From: Tanytarsus gracilentus
Taxonomy: Eukaryota > Arthropoda > Insecta > Diptera > Chironomidae
Assembly (NCBI GenBank): GCA_038502055.1
Contig: JAXRKN010000036.1
Span: forward strand, 1,798,001 to 1,862,000
Direction: 5' to 3'
Length of the DNA: 64,000 nt
Of this stretch, positions 1-12,400 are shown in pieces (the stretch's first letter is position 1; every line of letters starts with the position of its first letter). The notes under the pieces are model-generated. The model searched no databases. It saw only the letters and a list, made by a program, of their open reading frames with translations, and was not told the DNA's origin. The position numbers and the translations under genes are program-made.

Positions 1-3000
1 TCAAAAGCATAAGCGCAAGTAAAAGTGAAAAAAGTGTGCGTATGGCAAGGTTGGGAAAAATTAGAAACCAAAAGTGAAGTCGATAGCGATTGAAAGTGCT
101 GAAAATTGCGTGCATGGCAATTAGCAATTTTTTGTGTTTATTTTTTAAAAGAAAATTATTTTCTTCTTCATACTTTTCACGCTCGACTTAGCAAATGCCA
201 ATTTTGAGAATTTATTTTAAAAATTCTTCAATTTGAAATAAATTTCAATATTTCTACGACTCCTCCAAGTTGTCATCGGTGTCTGTCTGGTCGAAGCGAG
301 TCTTTGACCCTTAGCATCCTCTGACATTGAAAAAATTCTTTGTTTAATCTCTCTCACATTCACCTCATAGTGTGTGAGCATATGGCAAGCCCAAAAAAAA
401 GCGAGGAACCTGCGAGAGACCAAAAAAAATGTTTCTTTGGATGAGAAAACAATGAGGAAATAAGAAGAAGAAGATGAAGTAGAATCATTGGCTCATTGCT
501 CCTTTTGTCGTTTCTCTCTTGCTTCATTCTTCACCCCAACGAGTCGTTACACGTTGATGGATACAGACTCAAAGTCATCAGCAGCACAACAATTTTATTA
601 TAGGGCTTTACGATTATTATTCACTGTTGCTATCATTATTTCATTTTTCATTATGAAATTTCATTATTTAGTCGCAAGGAATGGAAGAGAAGAAAAAATT
701 TAATTCTTCTCTTTTCTGCTTTACATAAATGACGACGTCAAGCGACTCTGTTGGCCACAGTGAGAAGAGAGCATATAAGGAGAGCAGAAACATCTTGTGA
801 AATCACCGAATCGGAACGCTCGAAATAAATAATCATCATCATGTGCCTTCGGGGCCTTCTTTTTTTAACGTGTCTGTATCTCATTTCTGAAATCATGGAA
901 AGCGAAATCAGACTTTAAGAGGAATAAAGAAGAGTCTCGTGGAATAAAAGATCTTTTAAAATGTTCTTAATGTGCACGGCATGGCTAAAGAGAAACGACG
1001 ATGGTCGTTGATTTATTCCCAGTGTGAAACTAATTTTGCAGAATATAAAAATGTTTGAGATGCATTAAAATATTTTTTCTATAAATTTCCAACTGGGTTT
1101 TCTCACTTTATTCTAAATTATTATTTTCTTAATCAGATTCAACGAGGAGATGGAGGAGTTATGCTAATGTCTGACATTAAACCCTAGAGATTTATTCTAA
1201 TTGAGTGAATTCGCATACAACCACACTTTGACCTTTTAATATAATTCAATTCACCCTCTTTATGAAATTTTAAAATTGACTATCAACACCTAATTTTAGA
1301 AATTAAATCGAAAAAAAGTGAAATGTTTAATTTGTCATGAGCTTGTTTCCATTGTATTTTAAACGCCTGCGAATAGAACACGAGTTGTAATTATGAATTC
1401 ATTTTATGCTAATTTAAAGCACATAATTGTCGAGAGTGCGCTACAAAACAATAAATATGTATGTGAAGTCAACATAAATGCGAAGATTAGCAGCAATTTC
1501 ATGCTTGATAATGTTGCAAGTTTTTTGTGTCTCTAAAAAAATTGAAAGTATACATTCAGTGTCAAAGTGTCGTGGCTTCTTCACTACTTTTTAATCATCT
1601 GCCAGAGAAATGTCAAAGCATTCGCCCTTCTCGGTTATAACCATAGCATGCATGATGTGCTTGATCCCTCTTTTGTTCCTTCATGCTCGAACTACGAAGG
1701 GAGAAAACCAGTCTTGAAAGTCTCGATACGGGATGCTTGGACGCTGTTCCAGTTCAATTAATCTCATGTGCTCGCACACCGGAGGCACGTAAAAAAAGTA
1801 AACAGTAATGAGGTCATTTCAACTCGAAATTATTTTAAACTCTTCATCCTCGGTTGACATGGTCAATTATTTGTTGCTCTCGAGATTTGATAAAATAATA
1901 AAAACTAGTTTTTTTTGGTAATAATTTTGTGAATCACCATCACAGAACGTGTAAGCATAGAAAATTATCGCCACCGTGCGTCTCCAAACGGAGAATTAAT
2001 TATTGAGCATTTTGTGTGTTGGGTGTGACGCGCGTCATCGAAAATTCACAAGAGCATAAAAAATTATGCGAAATTAAATTTATATAAAAGATAACGAAAA
2101 AAGAGCAGCAAAATTTTAATTTCTTATCGTTAAAGGGCAAAAAAACTCTGTCATTGAAATCAATTCAATTTTCTTTACACTAAACCGAACCTCATTTTTA
2201 TGCTGTGTAAAATTAAGCAAACATATTTGTGTAGAGAGCCGCGATTAATGCCTCCTCACCTGACTGTATGCACACACATATTGCGAGTTGTTTATCAATA
2301 TAACATAGGGGTTGAAAAGTGCTTAAAAATTGTTTATTTGCTTCACAACGACAGCGACAATAAATTTTTTGAACAATTTTTTTTCATACACTCATATGAA
2401 ACGACATTAATGGTGGTTTCGGTTTGTGAATACAAATTAAAGTTCACCTGTTCGTCATAATAATAATTTGATGGCAATTTAATAGCATCTCATGTGGAGT
2501 TGTATCATTATGTCCCTTAGATCACTCGCACACAGCGCTGCGCATCTTTCTCCCTCCCTCTTTTATTTATTCATCCAATCTGCGTTATCTCATTGAGTTT
2601 CAAGGATTCTGATTGGACGAGAAAAAAAGTGAATGTAATCTCGCATGGATATTTAGGGCTTCAGAGGAATTAAAAATCGAGAAAAAGAACATAATGCTTT
2701 TATGACGCCCACCGCATACATCATGTATATATGTGATAAAGAGCATAGCGTACATAAAATTGTGCCTGACTGTGTGTGAAGAGCAAAGCGGACAAAATCT
2801 CAATCTATCTCTTTCGTGCAATCTCCATTTTTTCTTCTCTTCTTCTTCCTCCGATTCTTCGCTTGTGCTCTCTTGCTCGTGTCATATGTGAGTATATAAT
2901 AAAATTTTATATACTCAATTTGTATGAGTGTACTCGAGTGAGAGAAATCACATTAATAAATTTTTATAACTTGATGAAAATTGAGGGATTTTTGTTGCAT

Positions 3001-5916
3001 TTAAAATTAATAATCTTCAAACCAGAGTCATCACTCCTTCGAATTAATGCTCAATTACCTACAAAAATGTCTCGTGTCGCATAAATTTGACTAGACAACG
3101 TGTTTAACCCTTCATTGGCGTCACACTTTTATGTGCGAATCAAACTTTTACTCTTCATGCGAGACTTACAACTTTTTCTCTATGCCAGGAATTAATTGAA
3201 ATAAATTTCCGTGATATCATGAATTTTTTAAAGCTATTAAACCGCCAACAACATTACTCGACTTCCAACTGTTGAATTCGCCTAATTTTGGAACTAATAA
3301 CGTGCGCGTTTATTTCCATAAATAAATTCAATTTTTCCTCTGCCTGCAAAGGAAAAATTAAATCACCAACCACGAGTATATAACTTTGATAATTGACACA
3401 TTTCGCTGATGAGAAAATGAAGTGAGAACGCGAGACATGCAAGTGAAAATTAATTCTGCTGCCTCGTGATTTTTTTCGAGTATGCTGAGTGTGCTCATCT
3501 AGGTTTGACCGTGGAAAAAGATTAAAGGAAAAAGTCACATGAAAATTCATCCTTCAAGAAGGAAAAATGGATGGGGAAAAATTAATTTAGAGCGCGAGGC
3601 ATAAATCCGTTGAAACATGACGAAAATGAAATGTTGTAAGTCTTCACAAGCCATCTAGTTGATTACATTTTCTCCATTATGTTCGCCTTTCGTGAATGTG
3701 TGCGCTGCAATAATGTCGAGCGCGCTTGGGAGAAAGAAAAATAAAACAATTTTTTAATGTGATTAATCCTGTGAGCATAGAGCATATAAAAAAAGCACAG
3801 GTGGCACGAGTAGCGATGGCGGATAAATAAAAAAAATGCAGAGGGTGGAAAGAGAGAATTTTTTAATGGAAATAATTTCTGATTTTATCTAAAAAATTAT
3901 TTTTAAAAATTTAACGGATATTTTGAATATTTTTACTAGTCACCCTTCATCAAGCGAACGATGAACAAATTACCATGCTTTAATAGGAGGAAAAAGCAGC
4001 TCAACTGTCAAAAGAGAAAAAAAAAGAATGAGAAAATGGAAAAATCCAATTGTAATGGGATTTCATTTCCACCATCGCTCTGATGAAGTTTTTTTCCACC
4101 CTCACTATGTACAACACACTCATTTCATTTTCTCATTCGCCCACCCTCACTCACGCTCTCATATCCACCCCTCATGTTTATATAAACATTAAATACATGC
4201 TCTCTGCACAAGCGCTCGCTACGAAAATGATATTCATCAGGAGAAGAGAATGAAAACGGAAAAAAATCATCATGAAATATTCTGGTCGCTGTTTTTTCGG
4301 ATTTTTTTCTGTTGTTCATGAAATGATAAATGGTGGAAAGACATAGACATGGAAAAAAAGGTTTCCTTCGTTGTAAGCCTCGCACACGCACGGTTGAATG
4401 ATTGCGAAATAAACTCAAATGAGAAAATCACCTGCGCGCGAGATATTTTTTTAGGGTTCTCTGAATGCACGAAAGTTTATAAAATGAGAAATCTGCGCCC
4501 CCTTCTGTATGCATCCGGTGCGAGAGATGGATGAAGCCTGGAATTGCAATTTTTGGTATTTTCCAGTTCAGTAAAGACGGTACTCGGGCACATGTGAAAT
4601 GCATGAGAGAGTAATTCAGAATTCTGCACAATGAGACCGCCATAAAATGTATTTAAGGTACCAGAGAAAGGAGACATTTTATGACTTGTTTGCTTTATGT
4701 TAATGCACACACAGTAAATTAGCTTCGGAGCCTAGAAAATAACTTTTTTCTCACACAGACCTGAGGATGTCTTTTAACTTTTATTGCTCATCCTCCTTCA
4801 ATTAGATATTCTTAGAAAAAAATCTTAATTTATTCTAGACGGAGACGACATGCAGATGGGAAACTTTTGCCATTGTCTAATTTATTTTTGCTGAGTTAAT
4901 TTTTGGTAATTTAAGAAAGAGAGAATTAAGTTCGATGGCCCGTGACAATCAATGTTTGTTGATATTTTTTATGGCTTTGCCACCTCTGAAATCATCGACA
5001 CATCTGCGTAGTTTATCGATTTATTTCTAACGTGAGTCATTAGTTGAATTTTTGATTAAGTCATTTTTCTAAATAATTTTTTTGCAACAAATCATTTGAT
5101 AAAAAATTTAACAGTACTTGAAAAATATTCATCATGTCACATTTTTAAAACATCGCAATTTATCTCTTCTTCGTTCTCATCCATACGAAAATATAAATTC
5201 TTTCTCACACATACTCGATTTTATTTCACTTTTGGCATCCAATGATTCCATCTGAAAATAAAATAAAAAGAACGCTCACATTTGTATATTTATGTGCTCT
5301 ATACCTTCGGATATCACACAGACGCGCAGAGGCGAGTGAGAGAAGAATATTTTAATGATTTTTTCTTTCTCTCTTGTGTTTCTCCATTTCGGAGGGATTT
5401 TTTCTGCCGCTTTTATATCGCTTGTGGAAGGAAGACACAAAGAGTGAAGTTTTTGCGCTGGTTTGTGTGTGACCTGAACGTTGTCATGGCTACAAATCAA
5501 TAAAGATTCACATAAACGCCCGGAATGGTGGAGAGTCGCTTCATGAGAGGAATAAAGGCAAAGGAGATTAATTTTCCTCGTATTTTTTTGTGATTTTATG
5601 GGAAAAACTTTATTGAGATATAAAAAAGTCATTTAATAAATTTTTGAGGGTTGAGAGAACTTAAATTAATTTTAAAAAAAATAAAGACAAAAATCTCCGC
5701 GTCGCATTTTAACGATTAAATTTCATATATTGCGCACAAAGATATTGCAACACAAAACCCTCACAAAAATTCAACCTCAAAACTCAAAAAACTGTTGACA
5801 TATGAAAATGTGCAAAAACATTGCAAAATGGCTTCAATTTTTTCTTGTTTGTTCTGAATATTATTCATCAACTTGAAATAGGGGGAAAATGGCACTGCCA
5901 ACACCTTCTCTATATA

Positions 5917-5932
5917 TGAGTCAGATGAGTCA
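5917..5932. promoter_or_regulatory. Tandem AP-1-type sites upstream of peb
   Basis: Two perfect TGAGTCA heptamers lie at 5917-5923 and 5926-5932, separated by two bases. Further copies lie at 5033-5039, 9196-9202 and 9223-9229. TGAGTCA is the consensus for Jun/Fos (AP-1). The hit is by motif only; function is inferred from the pairing and from the known link between Drosophila hindsight and JNK signalling. Confidence 0.4.
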
Positions 5933-8709
5933 TCGCCCTAAAATCTCCACGATTGTGAAACTTTTCTATTGATTTCTTTCATAATTTATTCAATTTACTC
6001 TCGAGAAGAAAGTTAGAGTCATGCAAATTCTTCTCTCCTTCGTTTGTGTTTTGTTGATGTTTGCCCATAATAATAAATTCATGCTTGGAAAATGTTTTCC
6101 TCGCTGTACACACACATTCCGTACAATAAACACAATTCTTTGCTGCCGTGCTTCCATTATCATATAGTGCGCCATTTAAAAGCTAGAGAGAAGAATTTCA
6201 TGAGCAAGCGAGCACGAAAATAGAAAAAAAAGACATAGCCGGATGTTCGGGATAATGGATGGGTGTACACACATACTCGCGTGTATGCATTTGAGAGTCC
6301 TGGAAAAATATCAAAGAAAAAATTATTCGTCGTCATGACAAATATGCGCCTATAACGAATGTGGTAATTTGGGATGAATATCATTACTTTATTTTATTCC
6401 ACACACATGTCATGTTGAAAATACACCTTGTGTGAGTACAAACGTATTTAGATGGCAAATGTACGATATAAAAACTACTTTTTTTCGGGGGTACTTTGTG
6501 TGAATAAATTCAGCTCTAAAGTGAGCCCACATGAGAACAAAATTTTCCTTCTTTTCTGAAGGTGATTTCAGTACCATGTTACGGGCTGACTATGTGCCAA
6601 TTTTACCTTACAGTCGAGGCCTCCGAGAGAAAATTTATGGCTACAATTCTCTCTCGTATACATTTTTTTAGGGGGTGTTGTTAATGCCGTTTCCGCTGCG
6701 AGGGAGAATTTTTTTTCTGTCGAATCATTTGATTTCTTTTCTACCCAACTCTTTATTTCGCGTTGCCATGGACGCCGAGGACAATAAAATGAGAAGGGCT
6801 CGATGAGAAATAAAAATGTTGAAAATTCAATTTTTTAACATCCACCGTTAGCGTGTATGACGTAATTAAGAAAAGATTGAATGAAAATTGATGACAAATT
6901 GCTGTGAGAACTTTTGCTCCATCTCCAACATTTATTGTTGTCTCTCGAATTGACGTTTAATTCAATAATTTTTTCTCTCTTCTCACGAGAAATCACATCT
7001 GAAAATGTTTTTTTCATGCGATGATGATTATGAGCGAGTAAATTGTAAACTCCACTAATTTGATTCTCGTTTCAACGCCCTTTTCACATTAGAATGAAAC
7101 TTATTTATCCATTTACTGCTCACTCATCAAATTATTTTTTTGTCTCATTTCCCTCGAAATTAGAAAAAGAATATTTATTAAATTATAAGTCTCTCTCTCT
7201 CGAATGGCGATGTGGAAAAAGAAAACGTAAAAGTTTTAATCGTGGAGCAATAAAATTTATTACAGCTCGCATAAAAAAAAGTTTTAGACCTCCTTCATGC
7301 AAACACAGAGCGGGGAAAATAAATTGAGGAGCTGTAAATTTCACAGCAGTTTTGTAAAGCATGATTTTTTGGCGTCTTTCCAGCTGCTGCCATTTTAAAG
7401 TGCCCTTTATCATTCCACCCTCTTTCTCTCCGCCTTCTAAATTATTCGTTGCGACATTTTTGTCAAATGTCTGCGACGAGGACAACACTTGAAAAAAAAG
7501 CTTTCATATAATATTCTTTTGCTCTCTTGGCTTTGCACCCTCCAAGGAATAAAGCGGGAATGAAAAATTCATGATGATGTCGAATGGTAAAAGTCAGCAA
7601 CAGCGAAATGCTTTGAGAAAGGAAAAAAACTCTTTTTATGTATTTGCTAAAGTCACGCAATGTTCTTTCTGTGCCGTTCGAGATAGAAGAAATATGAATT
7701 AAAGAATTTCTCTTGCTGTCTTTCGGTGTTCTGGATGAAATGGAAATTACTTGGTTTGTTTCATGGGACGTTATTTGAATTTTATAAATTTTGTTCTTGA
7801 TTTCTTTGAGGGAAAATTAAATTTCTAAATGTTCTTACCTATGAATTTTTATTCTCTCATTGTCATGAAGTAGAATTAAAGCAAACATTATAAGAAATAT
7901 GGCATAATTGCAGAGTCGTAAATGCGTACATTAAATATGGGTTAAAAACATTTTAGGGATTTTTCTACCTACCTAAAACACAAATCAATTGCAATTAATT
8001 CTTAAATATTTTTTTACGGCACAAAAAAATATTTTTTAGCATCCATTAGCATCGTGACAGTAATGATAATCAAATTAAATGAATATTACATCAAATTATG
8101 ATGATTTCGATCCCCCTCCCCCGAAAATATATAATTTGCTCGCTTTCAATGCCATCATCATTTTTTTAACGCTCATTTCATTTTGAAATCGTTTAGAATT
8201 TTCCTCGCTTTCGAGGTGAAATATTTTAGTTTAAAAAATCTCCCGCAAATCCATCATTCCTGTGCCATTCGTTATCACACAACACAACAAACATCTCATT
8301 TTCTCGGAAATCTATATCGACTTGACATACACTCAATTTTATTTATTTATAGCACACCTTCGTCATATTAATTGATGATGAAATTTCGTATCTCACAGGT
8401 CGTAAAAATTCTTCATACTTCATCAAAAATTCGCTTAGGGATTTTTCATAAATTATGTCACGTTGATCAAAAAATTTAACGCTAATTAAAGACTAGAAAT
8501 ATTTTTTTTTGCACAAAAAAGCAAGCACGTAATTTTAAAATTCCTCCCATCGAGAGTACTTTTGCAAAGACTCTCTGTTGTGATTGGATATCTCACTTTC
8601 GTCTTTTTCTCTTATCAGTTTTTCGTTACAAAGCAAACAAACGAGAGCGTCGCGAGGGAGAAAAGCTTTTTTTATAGCGGGCGAGACAGCGACACATTTC
8701 ATTTATGAT

Positions 8710-9257
8710 CGATATCAATATTCGATATCATCTTGCAGGTTCGAAGTCCACACCTGGAAATGGAATATTCTCACTCTTACTCGATAAAAAAAAATCTTGA
8801 TATCATCAAATCCCCGTCGCTATTTTTTATCACATGATTTCTCTTGTTATAAAAAAGAGTTATTTCCCGTTTTGCCAATACTTTTTTGAGGGTGTGTATT
8901 TTAGCAAATGTACGGCAAAGATATTCCTTATCGATACTCTAATTATCCGCGAGAAATGTCAACAAATCTACGAGCTGGCTAAAATATTTTCCACGAATAA
9001 TTTCCCACCTCGATAAAGCGAGGAAGTGTGGATGTGAATTTTTATTGATTTTTGATTATTTTTTCTCTCAAGTGCTCAATGTTCAACTAATTTAACAATA
9101 ATAAATTTTTAAACGGTGAAATTCGGCTATGTCAACTTTTTTATTTAATCAAACTTGAATTGACGTTGTCGATATCGTCACGTGTGCAATAAAAATGAGT
9201 CATTAAAACAATACTGATGATTTGAGTCATTTAGGTCGTCATGTTTACACGTCGATA
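8710..9257. promoter_or_regulatory. CGATA motif cluster (DREF/BEAF-32-like)
   Basis: CGATA occurs on the + strand at 8710, 8723, 8782, 8942, 9011, 9170 and 9253, and on the - strand within 8939-8943 and 9173-9177. The copy at 8939-8946 is a perfect TATCGATA DRE palindrome. Nine hits in about 550 bp is well above the roughly one expected at this base composition. In Drosophila such clusters bind BEAF-32 and DREF at insulators and housekeeping promoters. The cluster ends about 200 bp before the peb coding exon. Confidence 0.4.
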
Positions 9258-9473
9258 ATCTTATCAGTGGTGATTTTTTGCCTAAACCATGACTATGTAA
9301 AAAATGGAGGTGTTTTAGAGTTGCGTGAACTTTAATCTTAATAAAAACTTTAATAAAAACAAAAAAAATATAATCACCCTCTCGAAAAATCAAACAAAGA
9401 AGACTAAAAATTAATAAATTTGATAAACTCGAATTTTTTCTTATCGAAATTTTTTTTTGCAGTCGCTTTTAAA

Positions 9474-12400
9474 ATGGAACGCCGTGCATCATCAAACTCA
9501 GAGTCATCAGTCGAAGCAGCCGATGTGAGTTCATCAAATAAGACATTAAGCTCCGATGCCAATTCCTCATTAGTGGTAAAGTTGAATCATGACAGCGATA
9601 ATGTCGAATCAGACGAGAACGAAGACTATTTGAATAATAACACATACAAGAGAAATGACAACGAAAATAATCAACGACGCTCAGCAACGAATGACACGAT
9701 CGTAAGACGAGACAATTTGAGGCAATTAATGGATAAAATGCTACAAAAGAAAATGTCCACTTCAGTTCGCAATAATAACCACAGTTCTGAGGAGAATCTG
9801 AATGCAAGTCCCGACACTGATGGCAGCCAGAAAAAGGACGAAATGAAATATGTTTGTCCGATTTGTGAAGCAATTTCAACGACACAGCACGACTTTACAA
9901 ATCACATTCGTAATCACAATAATGTGCGTGACTCATCCGACGATGGTTCATCGTTTACGTGTCGCATTTGCTCAAAAGTTCTCTCCTCAGCATCGTCACT
10001 CGACCGCCATGTTCTCGTGCACACCGGTGAGCGACCATTTAACTGCAAATTTTGCAATCTAACTTTCACAACGAATGGAAATATGCATCGACATATGAGA
10101 ACACACAAACAGCCGCAGCATGACCGTGAAAGCTATGAGAGCGATGGCTCAACAGACTCGAGTGGAAGCTCACAAGGCGTGAGGAAGAATTTTCCACATA
10201 AACGAAAAAGTGCCGATGATGAGCATACAAATCGTCGCAAAATTCGAGCAGTAAATCATAATAACAATAGCATAATGTCAACATCGTCATCACCAAGCAA
10301 CCAACAACAGCAAGCTCTTCAGCCACCACAAAAGTTCTGTTGTCCAGTTTGCATTCGCAATGACTTTAATAGCATGATAAATTTGGAGAATCATATGGAC
10401 AAGGAACATCCAACAATCCCAGCCAAATGTCGACACTGCGAGATGGTCTTCAAGAGTCATAAGGCACTCAATTCACATCGCTGCAATAACAGATCGGCAA
10501 ATGTACAGCAAGGCTTCAGTGACCTCTCATTCGTCGACTTTTCGAGTGAAAAATTCCCCATGATCGCTCAAAAGATGTGCGAGCAGAGCATCCGAACGCC
10601 AATCACAAATCAAAAGTACGAATGTCGATCTTGCTATCGAGCATTTCCGTGTGCAAGTGCCGTCGAAATTCACATGAAAGAGTGCAATGGAATGATTCAA
10701 GAAGGCTCAAGTAAGCGACGACGCTCGAAGAGTGAAACTTCAGCAGATGACGAGGAAATGAAGCGTGAAGATTTTTTTGCTAATCTCGCACTGCAGACAT
10801 CTGAAAAAACTATGCCAACCGTTAACATGATGATTAAGCAAGAGTTGCGAGAAACGCCGCCATTTTATCAGTACTTTAGTGAGGGACGCGACTTTGCTGA
10901 CATTGAGTCGATGATTAAAGCGACATCCTCGGGAGGTTTAGAAAAGCCAATAAATGAAAAAGATCAACATCTCTACAATCGTGAGGAAGAAGAAGCTCAA
11001 GATGCTTTTACCGTTGAGTTCCGTAAAATGAAGTTGAGAGGTGAATTTCCGTGTCGTCTCTGCTCGATGGTTTTTCCGAATCTTCGTGCATTGAAAGGAC
11101 ACAATAGAATTCACTTGAGTGCATCGGGACCGGGTCCATATCGCTGCAACATGTGCACATTCCAAATTAACGATAAACAAGCTCTCATTCGTCATATGCG
11201 TAATCACAATGGAGATCGACCGTATGAGTGTGCTTTATGCAATTATGCATTTACAACCAAAGCAAATTGTGAGCGCCATTTAAGAAATCGTCATGGCAAA
11301 TCGACACGCGATGATGTCAAAAAATCAATTATTTATCATCCATCAGAAGATTCGAGTGTCGATGATCACAGCAAGAAAATTGCTTTGTACTCGCAAAACT
11401 CGCAAGGTCGTTTCAACGACGATGACAGTGATGATGAGAGATCGACACCCGTTTCTCACTTGAAAGACATTTTGCAGAAACAACATGAAGAATTGTCGCC
11501 GAGTCGCATTCAAGTTAAAAGTTTGGACAAATTAAAGTCTCAACAAAACTTTGAGAACGACATCGAAGAAGAATTGAATGACTCGCAACATAATCGAAGC
11601 GGCGTTGACATGACCATGGATGCACTCGATTTGAGCAAGAAAAACGATTCTTTTGTTCACAATAATGGCAACGATGCGTCTGATGAGGACGAAAGTGACC
11701 ATGATGAAGAAATTGACCATCATGACGGCATGGATCATCCAGAAATTCCTAAATTCGATTTGGGAATGTTTGAGAAGAATTTCTTGATGCAACAACAATT
11801 GTTGAGTGAAGCATTACCGAAAATTGACCCAGCTCAAATGTTCAATTTGGCTCAAATGTATCGAACATTTGGTTTTCCTGCTGCACCCGGATTTCCATTT
11901 CATCCGGCACTTCTGAATCCAATGCTCCTCAACGATACCATGAAAAATTTATTTCAAAAAGAAGCGATGCCACCAACACCGCCACAGAGTAATACAAGCA
12001 AAGCGTCAAACGCAAGCATGTCCGGCGGCAGTTTGATTGTGAATCCTTTTGTGTCACCCGACTCATCGCCCACCGCTCCGCCACCACAAATTCCACGCAC
12101 TCTCGATCAATCACCAATCGGAAATTCCATTCCAATTCCACCCTTTCCACCCACTCCGCAGGAGTCGCCAAAGAAAATCTCAATGTCCAACAGTCAACAA
12201 CACATTAACCTTCAAAATCATTCGGGACCCGTTAAGATGGTCATTAAAAATGGTGTGCTCATGCCGAAGCAAAAGCAACGTCGTTATCGTACCGAGAGGC
12301 CGTTTGCATGCGAACATTGCTCAGCTCGTTTCACATTGCGATCGAATATGGAGCGACATATCAAGCAACAACACCCTCAGTTTTGGGCACAACGTCAGCG

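Larger units (their letters stand above)
1..9462. other. Non-coding upstream/intronic region of peb
   Basis: No ORF here resembles a known protein and all are short. The stretch ends in a splice acceptor (T-rich tract then GCAG, AG at 9461-9462) eleven bases before the peb start codon, so at least its right part is a 5' UTR intron of peb; the upstream non-coding exon(s) could not be placed. The DNA has many short purine/pyrimidine runs and GAGA-like stretches typical of dipteran regulatory DNA. Two motif groups stand out and are listed separately: five TGAGTCA sites and a dense CGATA cluster at 8710-9257. Confidence 0.6.

Noticed and set aside
5276..5632. 118-codon minus-strand ORF upstream of peb
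   Set aside because: No domain, signal peptide or family resemblance; overlaps an opposite-strand ORF of similar quality; composition matches the surrounding non-coding DNA.
8735..8760. tRNA B-box-like GGTTCGAAGTCC
   Set aside because: One base too long for a B box and no A box, cloverleaf or Pol III terminator nearby.
9469..9885. 138-codon ORF antisense to the first peb exon
   Set aside because: Shadow of the Ser/Asp-rich peb coding sequence, as are the other antisense ORFs across 9.4-14.4 kb.
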